Origin: Leisingera aquaemixtae
GTDB lineage: Bacteria > Pseudomonadota > Alphaproteobacteria > Rhodobacterales > Rhodobacteraceae
NCBI RefSeq assembly: GCF_019801145.1
Contig: NZ_JAHVJQ010000001.1
Coordinates: forward strand, 682,001 to 746,000
Length of the DNA stretch: 64,000 nt
Direction: 5' to 3'
The position numbers and the translations under genes were made by a program. Position 1 is the stretch's first letter; each line of letters begins with the position of its first letter. Positions 54,476-63,217 of this stretch are shown here, piece after piece. The notes beneath the pieces were generated by a model that was given only the letters and a program-made list of their open reading frames with translations, was not told the origin of the DNA and made no database searches.

Positions 54476-54709
54476 TTAGGACGCTTCGGAGATGAACTTG
54501 ACCGCGTCGCCGAAGGTCTGGATGGTTTCGGCTGCGTCGTCCGGGATCTCGATGCCGAACTCTTCTTCAAACGCCATCACCAGTTCCACGGTGTCCAGGC
54601 TGTCTGCGCCCAGATCGTCGATGAAGGAGGCGTTTTCGGTGACCTTGTCCTCTTCAACACCCAGGTGCTCAACAACGATCTTTTTAACGCGATCTGCGAC
54701 GTCGCTCAT
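54476..54709 (-). CDS. acpP: Acyl carrier protein
   Basis: 77 residues, acidic. Phosphopantetheine Ser37 in [20 protein letters not shown]. The start is ATG 54709 ([10 protein letters not shown]) with GAGGAAGAG ahead; longer frames are noise. It carries the growing acyl chain for FabF, FabG and FabD. Confidence 0.97.
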   Translation of the reverse strand: MSDVADRVKKIVVEHLGVEEDKVTENASFIDDLGADSLDTVELVMAFEEEFGIEIPDDAAETIQTFGDAVKFISEAS

Positions 54710-55070
54710 GTCTCTTCCTCGTTTTTCAGGGCACTCTGCCCGGTTCTGCCCTTGCCCGTTCGGGCGGCGTGGTTTTTGCCCGGAGCGGGCGGTGTGATCC
54801 CCGCGGGACGGGGACAGTGCGGCGTTTCCATTAGGAAATACCAGCGGATATGGGCCGCCTATAGCATAGACCGCGGCCAAGGCAAACGGTTTCGCTTGGT
54901 CGCGGCAGCAGGGGGCGGCCCGCATCGCGTGCCTATGAAGCGTGCAGATGGCGCCGCAATCAAGGGCTTGCAAGCCCAAGACCGGCTTTTTTTGCCATTT
55001 CCGCCGATATTCAAGCGCTTGGCGGCGCAGGCTGATGGGGCGGCGCGGGGCCCGGCGCGGCAGACGCGCA
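54710..55070. other. Leader and promoter region of acpP
   Basis: About 360 bases between the fabG terminator and acpP. I see no gene. acpP therefore probably has its own promoter, in keeping with the high ACP need of the cell. Confidence 0.45.
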
Positions 55071-55105
55071 AGAAAATTGCCCCGCAGCCGGGCTGCGGGG
55101 CAATT
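55071..55105 (-). terminator. Terminator of fabG
   Basis: AATTGCCCCGCAG-CCGGG-CTGCGGGGCAATT is a 13-bp perfect stem; on the minus strand TTTTCTT follows. Confidence 0.88.
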
Positions 55106-55129
55106 CTGCAGGACCGGATCAGGCCCGGC

Positions 55130-55867
55130 TCAGATCATTGCCATGCCGCCGTTCACATGCAGGGTGGTGCCGGTGACATAACCCGCTTCCTGGCTGGCCA
55201 GGTACAGCACGGCGGAGGCGATTTCCTTTGATTCCCCCATGCGGCCCGCCGGGATCTGGGTCAGGATCGCGTCCTTCTGGTTGTCGTTCAGCTTGTCGGT
55301 CATCGCGGTGGAAATGAAGCCCGGCGCAACCGCGTTGACGGTGATGCCGCGGTTGGCGACCTCATAGGCCAGCGATTTGGACATGCCGATCATGCCGGCC
55401 TTGGAGGCGGCATAGTTGCCCTGGCCCGGGTTGCCGGTGGCGCCCACCACGGAGGAGATATTGATGATGCGGCCCCAGCGCGCCTTCATCATGCCGCGCA
55501 GAACGCCGCGGCACAGCCGCATGGTGGAGGTGAGGTTCACGTTCAGAACGGACTCCCATTCCTCGTCCTTCATCCGCATGAACAGGTTGTCGCGGGTGAT
55601 GCCCGCGTTGTTGACCAGGATGTCGACAGAGCCCATCGCCTCGGCCGCCTGTTTCGGCAGCGCCTCGACCGCTTCGGCGTCGGAGAGGTTGCAGGGCAGC
55701 ACATGGGCGCGCTCGCCCAGTTCCGCGGCCAGCGCCTTGAGCGGCTCCTCGCGGGTGCCCGACAGCGCCACAGTAGCGCCGGCGGCGTGCAGGGCGCGGG
55801 CGATATCTCCGCCGATGCCGCCCGAGGCGCCGGTGACCAGCGCGTTCTTTCCAGTAAGATCAAACAT
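55130..55867 (-). CDS. fabG: 3-oxoacyl-ACP reductase
   Basis: 245 residues, short-chain dehydrogenase fold. NADPH site TGASGGIGGDIARAL, NNAGITRDNLFMRM, catalytic Ser/Tyr/Lys in NISSVVGATGNPGQGNYAASKAG, and AVAPGFISTAMTD. It reduces the FabF product. It is the last gene of the fabD-fabG unit. Confidence 0.97.
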   Translation of the reverse strand: MFDLTGKNALVTGASGGIGGDIARALHAAGATVALSGTREEPLKALAAELGERAHVLPCNLSDAEAVEALPKQAAEAMGSVDILVNNAGITRDNLFMRMKDEEWESVLNVNLTSTMRLCRGVLRGMMKARWGRIINISSVVGATGNPGQGNYAASKAGMIGMSKSLAYEVANRGITVNAVAPGFISTAMTDKLNDNQKDAILTQIPAGRMGESKEIASAVLYLASQEAGYVTGTTLHVNGGMAMI

Positions 55868-55889
55868 GAATTGTTGCCCTCTTGGCTTC

Positions 55890-56480
55890 TTAGTCCCGCA
55901 GGACCGGTTTGGTCAGGAGACCGTAGCGGTTCACCTCCGCCTCGGTCATTTCGTGAATGTCGCTGGCCGGAGCGGCCTGGATCGTGAACCAGTAGAAATC
56001 GTCGCTGCCCAGCATCCGGGTGGTATAGGCCACATAGGGCGCATGTTCCGGGTGGCTTGGCGGGTATGCGCCGGCCGGTTTGTCGCCGGCCCAGGCGTGC
56101 ACCCCCAGGATAGCGCCGTCCTCCATGGTGCGCTCCCGGCCCGCCAGGAAGATGTCCACGGCGCCGGAGTAGATTTCACTGGTGGCGGTGACATGGGTAT
56201 CGAGGCCCAGGTCGCGCACCAGATGCCCCAGCCTGAGGTTGGTCTCGTCATCGACGGAGCCCGGCATGTCCAGCAGCACCAGCCGTTCGGCTTCCGGGTG
56301 GCGGGACATGAACGCGCTGAACTGAGCCAGCGACCGCGCGTTCAGGGTGCCGTTGACCAGGACATCCCGCCCCTGCAGCTCCAACCGGGTGGTCTGCACC
56401 AGGTTTTCGGCAATCCCGCAGCCCCACAGGGCTGCGGCAAGGGCGGGTCCGGCCGCGAGAAACGAGAACCGTCTCCGCAA
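55890..56480 (-). CDS. Envelope protein with ClpP/crotonase-like fold, in the fab operon
   Basis: 196 residues. The N-terminus MRRRFSFLAAGPALAAALWGCG is a signal with a possible lipidated Cys (the residue before it is Gly, but Trp precedes, so the lipobox is weak). The body shows ERLVLLDMPGSVDDETNLRL, TATSEIYSGAVDIFLAGRER and ILGVHAWAGDKPAGAYP, which resembles the COG3904-type periplasmic ClpP-like proteins with Ser in YSGA. It is three bases from fabD, so it is co-transcribed. Function unknown. Confidence 0.65.
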   Translation of the reverse strand: MRRRFSFLAAGPALAAALWGCGIAENLVQTTRLELQGRDVLVNGTLNARSLAQFSAFMSRHPEAERLVLLDMPGSVDDETNLRLGHLVRDLGLDTHVTATSEIYSGAVDIFLAGRERTMEDGAILGVHAWAGDKPAGAYPPSHPEHAPYVAYTTRMLGSDDFYWFTIQAAPASDIHEMTEAEVNRYGLLTKPVLRD

Positions 56481-56483
56481 GGT

Positions 56484-57416
56484 TTAATTCCCGGCTGCGG
56501 CCTTGGCGTCCTCCGGGGTGCCGACCTGGCGGCAGGCCAGGTTGCGGTCGATCTTGCGGATCATGCCCGACAGCGCCTTGCCTGCGCCGATCTCCCAGAA
56601 TTCGGTGACGCCCTTGGCAGCCATCGCCTGCACGCTTTCGCGCCAGCGCACGGAGCCGGTCACCTGCTCGACCAGCAGTTGGCGGATTTCGTCCGGGCCG
56701 GTGACGGCGTCGGCGCGCACGTTGGCAATCAGCGGCACCGCCGGGGATTTGATGTCGACGCTGGCCAGCGCCTCGGCCATCGCGTCGGCGGCGGGCTGCA
56801 TCAGGGCGCAGTGGAAGGGGGCGGACACCGGCAGCATCACCGCGCGCTTGGCGCCCTTTTCCTTGGCGATCTCAGCGGCGCGTTCCACCGCGGCCTTGGC
56901 GCCGGAGACCACCACCTGGGTGGGGTCGTTGTCGTTGGCGGCCTGGCAGACCTCGCCCTGCGCGGCTTCCTCGGCCACCGCGCGCACGGCGTCGAGGTCG
57001 AGGCCGAGGATCGCCGCCATGGCGCCCTCGCCCACCGGCACCGCGCTTTGCATCGCGAGGCCGCGGGTGCGCAGGAGGCGGGCGGTGTCGGCAACCGTGA
57101 GGGCACCGGCAGCCGCCAGCGCGGAATATTCGCCGAGGCTGTGGCCGGCCACGAAAGACGCCTTGTCAATCGTGACGCCTTCGGCCTCCAGCGCGCGCAT
57201 CGCGGCCATCGAGGTGGCCATCAGGGCGGGCTGGGCGTTCTGGGTCAGGGTCAGGGTTTCGATGTCGCCCTCCCAGATCAGCTGGCTCAGGCTTTCCCCG
57301 AGTGCGCTGTCCACCTCGTCAAAGATGGCCTTGGCGGCCGGATAGGCCTCGGCCAGCGCCTTGCCCATGCCGATGGTCTGGGCGCCCTGCCCGGGGAACA
57401 CAAATGCGATCGTCAT
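56484..57416 (-). CDS. fabD: Malonyl-CoA:ACP transacylase
   Basis: 310 residues. AFVFPGQGAQTIGMGKAL at the start, catalytic Ser in VAGHSLGEYSALAAAGAL, and His in PVSAPFHCALMQPAADAM. It loads malonyl onto ACP. The start is ATG 57416 (MTIAFVFPGQ) with GAGG ten bases ahead. First gene of the fab unit. Confidence 0.97.
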   Translation of the reverse strand: MTIAFVFPGQGAQTIGMGKALAEAYPAAKAIFDEVDSALGESLSQLIWEGDIETLTLTQNAQPALMATSMAAMRALEAEGVTIDKASFVAGHSLGEYSALAAAGALTVADTARLLRTRGLAMQSAVPVGEGAMAAILGLDLDAVRAVAEEAAQGEVCQAANDNDPTQVVVSGAKAAVERAAEIAKEKGAKRAVMLPVSAPFHCALMQPAADAMAEALASVDIKSPAVPLIANVRADAVTGPDEIRQLLVEQVTGSVRWRESVQAMAAKGVTEFWEIGAGKALSGMIRKIDRNLACRQVGTPEDAKAAAGN

Positions 57417-57583
57417 TGATGACCTCGTCCGTTTTAGCGTTTTGCCTGATGTACCCGCCCTTTCCCTAACGTACAAGCAAAGGCGCACGAAACCTGTGCG
57501 CGGGCTGACAGCACTCGTGCGTTGCAACAGGGGGAGCCGTGGTTAGGTTATGGGCAACCGGATCTTGACCAGGAATAACGCCC

Positions 57584-58831
57584 ATGTCCCGTGGCAACAC
57601 GTTTTCTTCTTACGGCAGCGTCGCCAAAGGCCTTCACTGGCTGACCGCGCTGCTGATCTTCTCTGCCTTTCCGCTGGGCTATTTCGCAAACCAGCTGGCG
57701 CATGAGATCCAGAGCCCCGGGTTTGACGGCAGCCAGGCGGTGATTGCGCGGGCGACGCTGCTGTTCTCCCTGCACAAGACCATCGGGGTGGCGGTATTCC
57801 TTACCGCGCTGCTGCGGATCCTGTGGGCGCTGAGCCAGCCCAAGCCGGGCCTGCTGCATCCGGACCGCAAGGCCGAGGCGCTGGCGGCGGAGATGGTGCA
57901 TTGGCTCTTGTACGGCTCGCTGGTGGCGGTGCCGCTCACGGGCTGGATCCACCATGCCGCGACCACCGGCTATGCGCCGATCTGGTGGCCGTTCGGGCAG
58001 AGCCTGCCGTTTGTGCCGAAATCGGAAGCGGTGGCAGGTCTGTTCAGCGGGTTGCACTGGCTGCTGGTCTGGACATTGGCGGCGGCGCTGGGGCTGCATA
58101 TTGCCGGCGCGCTGAAGCACCATGTGATCGACCGCGATGCCACCCTGCGGCGGATGCTGCCGGGCCGCGCCCGCCTGCCCCAGCCGCCGGCCCAGGCGCA
58201 CAGCCTGCTGCCGCTGCTGGCAGCACTTGCGGTCTGGGCAGGCGTGCTGGGCGGCGGTGCGGTGTTTGGCATCCTGGGCGGCAAAACACCCGCGGAGACC
58301 GGCACCGCGGCCCCGGTGGTTGCCGCGGACCCGGCTGAAGCCGCAGCAGGCAGCTGGGCGGTGCAGTCCGGCACGCTGGGCATTTCCGTCACCCAGATGG
58401 GCAGCGCGGTTTCCGGCAGCTTCAAAGAGTGGACCGCGGTCATCAATTTCGAGGAACCCGCGGCGCCCGGCCCGGCAGGGGACGTGGAGGTGGCCATCGC
58501 CATCCCCTCGCTGGAGCTGGGCAGCGTGACACAGCAGGCAATGGGCGCGGACTACTTTGACAGCGCCAGCTTCCCCACGGCTCTGTTTACGGCGGAGATC
58601 GAAAAGCTGGCAGAGGGCTACCAGGCGGTGGGCACGCTGACGATCAAGGATCAGACGGTGCCGGCCACCCTGCCCTTTGAACTGGCGCTGGAGGGGGATA
58701 CCGCGAAGATGACCGGCGCGCTGACCCTGAACCGGCTGGACTTCGGCGTCGGCAAGAGCCTTCCGGACGAAAGCTCGCTGGGATTTGCAGTGGACGTGTC
58801 GGTGGAGCTGGAGGCCCGGCGGGCGCAGTGA
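57584..58831 (+). CDS. Cytochrome b561 - YceI fusion protein
   Basis: 415 residues. N-terminal part (about 1-185) is a four-helix cytochrome b561 with haem-ligand His in KGLHWLTALL, LHKTIGVAVF and LHIAGALKHH; a further membrane segment (about 207-232, LLPLLAALAVWAGVLGGGAV) leads to a periplasmic YceI lipocalin-like domain (about 255-412, TQMGSAVSGSFKEWTAVINF, YQAVGTLTIKDQTVPATLPF). YceI domains bind isoprenoid quinones, so the pair may pass electrons between quinol and haem. A separate YceI gene lies 1.2 kb downstream. Confidence 0.9.
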   Translation: MSRGNTFSSYGSVAKGLHWLTALLIFSAFPLGYFANQLAHEIQSPGFDGSQAVIARATLLFSLHKTIGVAVFLTALLRILWALSQPKPGLLHPDRKAEALAAEMVHWLLYGSLVAVPLTGWIHHAATTGYAPIWWPFGQSLPFVPKSEAVAGLFSGLHWLLVWTLAAALGLHIAGALKHHVIDRDATLRRMLPGRARLPQPPAQAHSLLPLLAALAVWAGVLGGGAVFGILGGKTPAETGTAAPVVAADPAEAAAGSWAVQSGTLGISVTQMGSAVSGSFKEWTAVINFEEPAAPGPAGDVEVAIAIPSLELGSVTQQAMGADYFDSASFPTALFTAEIEKLAEGYQAVGTLTIKDQTVPATLPFELALEGDTAKMTGALTLNRLDFGVGKSLPDESSLGFAVDVSVELEARRAQ

Positions 58832-58915
58832 CCCGCCCCCGGGGCGGGCGCAGGCGCTCCCGCGCCCGCAGATGCCCGGCGGTGCCGGCACATTCTGGCC
58901 GCCTTGCGGATGTGT

Positions 58916-59412
58916 TCAGAAGTCCTTTTCCAGGATCACCACGGCAATGTCCGGCAATCCCGCATCCCGGCCGGGAAACACGCCGCGGCCGGTTTTTTGG
59001 AAGCCCCATTTTCTGTAGAATGGGACCGCATTCAGGGTCGCTTCGATCCGGACATGGCCGCTGCCTGCCGTCAGAGCGTCCTTGAGCGCGCGCTGCATCA
59101 GCCCGGCGCCCGCGCCAATGCCCGTGTAGCCGGCGGCGACGAACAGGCGTTTGACCTCTCCCGGGACGCCATGAGAAAATCCGACCGGTGTCTGCCCGGC
59201 CTCAGCGATCCAGACCTCACCGCTGGCGCAGTCCGCCAGGTAATCCTCGGGAACCCGGCCTGCCATCCAGCTGTCCACCACTTCTTGCGGGTAAGGTTCA
59301 GGCGCCAGGCAGCTGACCGAAGCGCCGACCAGATCAAAAACAGCCGCCGCATCCTCGCGCCGCGAGCGCCGGTAGCGGAGGCTCCCCCCCCCTGTGCCTT
59401 ACCTGACTTCAA
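58916..59412 (-). pseudogene. GNAT acetyltransferase interrupted by a frameshift at a G9 tract
   Basis: The open frame from 59281 (VVDSWMAGRVPEDYLADCAS) to 58916 is a GNAT domain with VKRLFVAAGYTGIGAGAGLM as the acetyl-CoA loop and FYRKWGFQKTG. The same frame continues upstream without a start codon (LRYRRSRREDAAAVFDLVGA, the expected first strand and helix) to a TAA before a run of nine G (59392-59384). One G more, or two fewer, would join it to a TTG at 59412 with GGAG six bases ahead. So the gene is frameshifted, phase-variable, mis-sequenced, or starts at an inner GTG and is N-terminally shortened. Confidence 0.7.
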
Positions 59413-59530
59413 GACATGCTCCAATAAGCCGGGGCGGGTATTGCCCTTCCGGCTTCTTGCATGGTTCCCTTGCAGCTGGCAACAGCCCTGAGGTGAATAT
59501 TGTGCGCCAAATGCAATTTAGACGCAGCAC

Positions 59531-59866
59531 TCAGTGGCTGTGCCGGTAGTAGCCGCCGTGGCGGGTGCGGTGGCGGTGGATGCCCCGGTAGTGGTGCCGG
59601 TGGTGTTTGGCATGATGGCGGCCGCCGTAAGGCTTGTAATAGCTGCGCGGATAGTAGGTGCGCGGGTAATAGCCTTTGTTGTGGCTGTAGTGGCGGTGCT
59701 TGCGGTCATCCAGGCTCTTGACGATGATGCCCAGGGCAATCAGCCCGGCGAGGGCGCGGGCCGCATCGCCGCCTGAGTCATGAGCGGCAGCCGGCGCGGT
59801 AAATGCCAGGTTGGCTGCGAGGGCCAGGGCCGCAGCGGCTGAAGCGAGATAGCCTAAGCGGAACAT
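59531..59866 (-). CDS. Small secreted His/Tyr/Arg-rich protein
   Basis: 111 residues from ATG 59866, with GGAGG upstream. Signal peptide (1-29, ending TAPAAA), a hydrophobic segment (ALAGLIALGIIVKSLDD) and a tail with many His, Tyr and Arg (YYPRTYYPRSYYKPYGGRHH, KHHRHHYRGIHRHRTRHGG). Such tails can bind metals or polyanions. Not a recognised family. It has the look of roseobacter envelope proteins of unknown role. Confidence 0.65.
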   Translation of the reverse strand: MFRLGYLASAAAALALAANLAFTAPAAAHDSGGDAARALAGLIALGIIVKSLDDRKHRHYSHNKGYYPRTYYPRSYYKPYGGRHHAKHHRHHYRGIHRHRTRHGGYYRHSH

Positions 59867-59972
59867 GGGTGCCTCCTTTCCGAAGTGGCCGGAGGGGCCG
59901 CCTTCAGTGTGCGCCTTCAGCCTTGGAAACGCCAGTGAACCCCGGTCACAGTTTGGGGAGGAGTGCGCGGGC

Positions 59973-60010
59973 GCAAAAGAAAACCGCCGGCCCATCGGGA
60001 GCCGGCGGTT
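59973..60010 (-). terminator. Terminator of yceI
   Basis: On the minus strand AACCGCCGGC (loop of nine) GCCGGCGGTT is followed by TTCTTTT. Confidence 0.85.
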
Positions 60011-60036
60011 GGAACTGCACCCGGGCAGCAGCAGGA

Positions 60037-60621
60037 TCAGTTGTCGGCTTTCATCGCCTCGACCGAGATCTGGATTTGCACTTCGTCGCTGACGAAGGGC
60101 GCGAACTGGCCCAGGTTGTAGTCGGAGCGCAGCACGGTGGCGGTGGCATCGAAACCGGCCCAGGGCTTCTTGGCCATCGGGTGCTCGCCTACCTGGTTCA
60201 GCTTGGCATCCAGCACCACCGGCTTGGTCACGCCGTTGAGGGTCAGGTCGCCGGTGATCTTGGCGGTGGTGTCGCCGGTCACTTCAATCGCGGTGGATTT
60301 GAAGCTGACGGTTTCATCCTCGGTTGCGTCGAAGAAGTCCTTGGTCATGAAGTGGTCGAAACGGGCCTGCCAGCCGGTGAACATCGAATTGAGCGGCATC
60401 GAGACCGCAACGCTGGACGCAGCCGGGTTTTCCTGGTCGAAATGGATCTCACCCTCGAAACCCGAGAACATGCCCCATGTGGTCGAATAGCCAAGGTGGT
60501 TGTAGCTGAACAGGATCTGGCTGTGGCTGGCGTCCAGGACGTATTTTTCAGGTGCTTGAACGGCAAAGGCGCTGGTGGCAGCCGCGCCGAACAGGGCGGC
60601 GGCAAGCAGGGTCTTTTTCAT
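60037..60621 (-). CDS. YceI family periplasmic protein
   Basis: 194 residues from ATG 60621 (MKKTLLAAALFGAAATSAFA), a clear signal peptide, then the YceI beta barrel: YVLDASHSQILFSYNHLGYS, FEGEIHFDQENPAASSVAVS and AKITGDLTLNGVTKPVVLDA. The family binds polyprenyl ligands in its barrel. The earlier in-frame start would bury the signal. It sits close to the b561-YceI fusion. Confidence 0.93.
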   Translation of the reverse strand: MKKTLLAAALFGAAATSAFAVQAPEKYVLDASHSQILFSYNHLGYSTTWGMFSGFEGEIHFDQENPAASSVAVSMPLNSMFTGWQARFDHFMTKDFFDATEDETVSFKSTAIEVTGDTTAKITGDLTLNGVTKPVVLDAKLNQVGEHPMAKKPWAGFDATATVLRSDYNLGQFAPFVSDEVQIQISVEAMKADN

Positions 60622-60774
60622 GGGGAAGGCTCCGTCTGAATGAATGTTGTGCAAAAGATGTGGCATTTGGCCCGCGGATTGGAAGCCCGCAAAAACCAAC
60701 ACTATCTGTGAGCGCGCGAACACAAAACCCGGCTGCGGGCAGCCGGGCTGTGTCTCGCGGGAATGTGATGGGCG

Positions 60775-61308
60775 TTATGTCAGGATCCGCACCGCGCCGC
60801 TGAGCTGGTCGCGCAGCTGGCTGCGCATCGCGGCGGAGCCGATCGGCAGCTCGATCAGCAGGCTGCCGTCGCCTTCGTACATCTGCACCGAGGAGGCGGT
60901 GAGCCGCACCCCGCCGAGGCTGCCGTAGCTGCGGCGCAGGACGGTGCGCGGACGGCCCTGGGCGTCGCGTTTCAGCAGCCGCAGTTCGCGGCGCACCGGG
61001 TCAAAGCAGGCTTCCGGGCTGCCCGCCGGCTGATGGGCGGTCATCAGCACCAGCCCGGCCAGCAAGAAGGCAACCGACACGCCGATCCGGATCAGGTTCA
61101 TTTCCGGGTCCGCGCCGGCGCCCTGCACCAGCCACAGCCCGATAGAGCCGAGGATCATCGCGGCGCCCAGCAGGCGCACCATGACAACCCGTACCCGCCA
61201 GTTGGCCTGCAGCCGCAGGCGCAGCGGCATCGCGCCGGCCAGGCCGCCCAGGGCGCCGGCTGCGGAGGATCTGCCGGCCCGTGCGGTGAATTGATCTGTC
61301 GCTGCCAT
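60775..61308 (-). CDS. Two-TM protein of unknown function with CtrA-type promoter site
   Basis: 177 residues from ATG 61308 (MAATDQFTARAG), AGGAG nine bases ahead. Two membrane helices at about residues 42-63 and 72-92 (VVMVRLLGAAMILGSIGLWL, LIRIGVSVAFLLAGLVLMTA), then a soluble domain with VRRELRLLKRDAQGRPRTVL and SLGGVRLTASSVQMYEGDGS. I do not recognise the family; the C-part looks like a PH-like beta domain. A CtrA consensus lies 61 bases upstream. Confidence 0.65.
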   Translation of the reverse strand: MAATDQFTARAGRSSAAGALGGLAGAMPLRLRLQANWRVRVVMVRLLGAAMILGSIGLWLVQGAGADPEMNLIRIGVSVAFLLAGLVLMTAHQPAGSPEACFDPVRRELRLLKRDAQGRPRTVLRRSYGSLGGVRLTASSVQMYEGDGSLLIELPIGSAAMRSQLRDQLSGAVRILT

Positions 61309-61368
61309 CCGTCTGCTCCTTTCCCAAGCTGCCAAAGCCGCCCTTGCGGCCCGCGGCTTCTGTCCGCG

Positions 61369-61383
61369 TTAAGGCTTCGTTAA
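61369..61383 (-). promoter_or_regulatory. CtrA-type binding site
   Basis: On the minus strand TTAA-CGAAGCC-TTAAC matches the CtrA consensus TTAA-N7-TTAAC in full. It is 61 bases before the start of the minus-strand two-TM gene and 228 bases before rpsF, in a 302-base gap with no other gene. Confidence 0.6.
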
Positions 61384-61610
61384 GGAGTGAAGACCTGCAT
61401 TGGGGCAGCAATGGGGCGGGCTTGCGGTTTTGCCGCGGCGGGCTGTTGCAGCCGCCGCAAATCCCCTTTTGCCTTGCTCTTTCGGCGCCAGCCTGTATAG
61501 GAGGCCCTGCTTCCGCGACTTCTTCGATCCGCGCAGCCTCTCGTGACCGGGCAGCGGAAGTGTGACATGCCCCGTCTATGAAATGCGCCTAGACACAAAC
61601 AGGAGTTCGC

Positions 61611-61964
61611 ATGCCACTCTATGAGCATGTCATGATTGCGCGTCAGGACCTGTCCAACTCGCAAGCTGAAGGCCTCATCGAACACTTCGGTGCTGTTCTG
61701 TCCGACAACGGCGGCAAGCTGGTCGACCAGGAGTACTGGGGCGTCAAGACCATGGCCTACAAGATCAACAAGAACCGCAAGGGCCACTATGCCTTCCTGA
61801 AGACCGACGCACCGTCGGCCGCCGTTCAGGAAATGGAGCGCCTGATGCGTCTGCATGATGACGTGATGCGCGTCCTGACCATCAAGGTCGACGAGCACGC
61901 CGAGGGCCCTTCGGTCCAGATGCAGAAGCGCGACGAACGCGACGGCCGTCGCGAGCGCCGCTGA
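61611..61964 (+). CDS. rpsF: Ribosomal protein bS6
   Basis: 117 residues. Family opening MPLYEHVMIARQDLSNSQAE and WGVKTMAYKINKNRKGHY. First of the rpsF-rpsR-rplI operon. The C-terminal tail is short and charged. CAGGAG lies six bases before the ATG. Confidence 0.98.
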   Translation: MPLYEHVMIARQDLSNSQAEGLIEHFGAVLSDNGGKLVDQEYWGVKTMAYKINKNRKGHYAFLKTDAPSAAVQEMERLMRLHDDVMRVLTIKVDEHAEGPSVQMQKRDERDGRRERR

Positions 61965-61992
61965 TCAACGCTTGAGAAAAGGACGCTAAATC

Positions 61993-62220
61993 ATGGCAGC
62001 CAAACCGTTTTTCCGCCGCCGCAAGGTTTGCCCGTTCTCGGGTGAAAATGCGCCGAAGATCGACTACAAAGACACCCGTCTGCTGCAGCGCTACATCTCT
62101 GAGCGCGGCAAGATCGTGCCTTCGCGCATCACCGCCGTTTCGGCAAAGAAGCAGCGTGAGCTGGCCCGTGCTATCAAGCGCGCCCGCTTCCTCGCCCTGC
62201 TGCCCTACGCCGTGAAGTAA
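61993..62220 (+). CDS. rpsR: Ribosomal protein bS18
   Basis: 75 residues. [20 protein letters not shown] and [20 protein letters not shown] are the family marks. It binds bS6 on the small subunit. 28 bases after rpsF. Confidence 0.98.
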   Translation: MAAKPFFRRRKVCPFSGENAPKIDYKDTRLLQRYISERGKIVPSRITAVSAKKQRELARAIKRARFLALLPYAVK

Positions 62221-62232
62221 GGAGATAAGCAG

Positions 62233-62844
62233 ATGCAAGTTATCCTTCTTGAGCGCGTTGCAAAGCTGGGCCAGATGGGCGACGTCGTTGACGTGAAGCC
62301 CGGGTTCGCCCGCAACTTCCTGCTGCCGCAGGGCAAGGCGAAAACCGCCTCCGAGTCCAACATCGCCGCCTTCGAGGCCCAGAAAGCGCAGCTGGAAGCG
62401 CGCAACCTGGAGACCAAGAAAGAGGCCGAGGCTCTGGCAGAGAAGCTGGACGGCCAGCAGTTCATCGTGATTCGCTCCGCATCGGACGCGGGCGCGCTGT
62501 ACGGCTCGGTCACCCCGCGCGACGCCGCCGAAGCCGCAACCGAAGCAGGTTTCTCGGTCGACAAGAAACAGGTCGCCCTGATCGCACCGATCAAGGAACT
62601 GGGCCTGCATTCGGTCGCCGTCAAGCTGCACCCGGAAGTGGAAGTCGAAATCAAGCTGAACGTGGCCCGCTCCGAAGAGGAAGCCGAGCTGCAGGCATCG
62701 GGCAAATCGATCCAGGAGCTGGCCGCCGAAGAGGAAGCCGCTGCTGAGTTCGAAATCTCCGAGCTGTTCGACGACATCGGCTCTGCCGCGTCTGACGACG
62801 ACGAAGCACCGGTTGCCGACGCCGCTGGCGAAGAAACCAACTGA
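62233..62844 (+). CDS. rplI: Ribosomal protein bL9
   Basis: 203 residues. N-domain [20 protein letters not shown] and [12 protein letters not shown], long helix, C-domain with [20 protein letters not shown]. The tail beyond residue 150 is acidic (about 50 residues, Glu/Asp/Ala) and longer than in E. coli (149), as often in alphaproteobacteria. Terminator follows. Confidence 0.97.
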   Translation: MQVILLERVAKLGQMGDVVDVKPGFARNFLLPQGKAKTASESNIAAFEAQKAQLEARNLETKKEAEALAEKLDGQQFIVIRSASDAGALYGSVTPRDAAEAATEAGFSVDKKQVALIAPIKELGLHSVAVKLHPEVEVEIKLNVARSEEEAELQASGKSIQELAAEEEAAAEFEISELFDDIGSAASDDDEAPVADAAGEETN

Positions 62845-62870
62845 TCCTGTTCGGGACAGTGAGACATGGG

Positions 62871-62899
62871 AAAGGCCGCCCTCCGGGGCGGCCTTTTTC
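62871..62899 (+). terminator. Terminator of the rpsF-rpsR-rplI operon
   Basis: AAAGGCCGCC-CTCCGG-GGCGGCCTTT, 10-bp perfect stem, then TTCG. Confidence 0.9.
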
Positions 62900-63025
62900 G
62901 TTCTGCCGGGCAGCCTTTGAAAAGCTGAGGCAAATTGCGCGCAAATCCCCTGCCCCGGAATAACCATCTGTTTGCCGCATTCGGCCAGAATAATCCGGGA
63001 GTGGAGTGAAAAAGGGGGATGCGCC

Positions 63026-63217
63026 ATGCAGGACGCATTGGAGAGTGAGGAGCTGGCCCTGCGACGGCGGCTGTTGTTCCGGCTGCTGCGCGGCAGCGGG
63101 CCGGGCCGGACGGCCGCCCGCGCCGAGACCATTTCGGAGCTGGTGCCGAAGGGGCTGATTGCGCCGGGCGAAAGCCTGTTCCAGCGGCCGCAGGCGGCGG
63201 AGCAGAAGCCGGCCTGA
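63026..63217 (+). CDS. Small basic hypothetical protein
   Basis: 63 residues from ATG 63026 (MQDALESEELALRRRLLFRL) with GGGGG six to eight bases ahead. Arg-rich helix, then ETISELVPKGLIAPGESLFQ. No family recognised. It could be a real small gene or chance; the good ribosome binding site favours real. Confidence 0.45.
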   Translation: MQDALESEELALRRRLLFRLLRGSGPGRTAARAETISELVPKGLIAPGESLFQRPQAAEQKPA

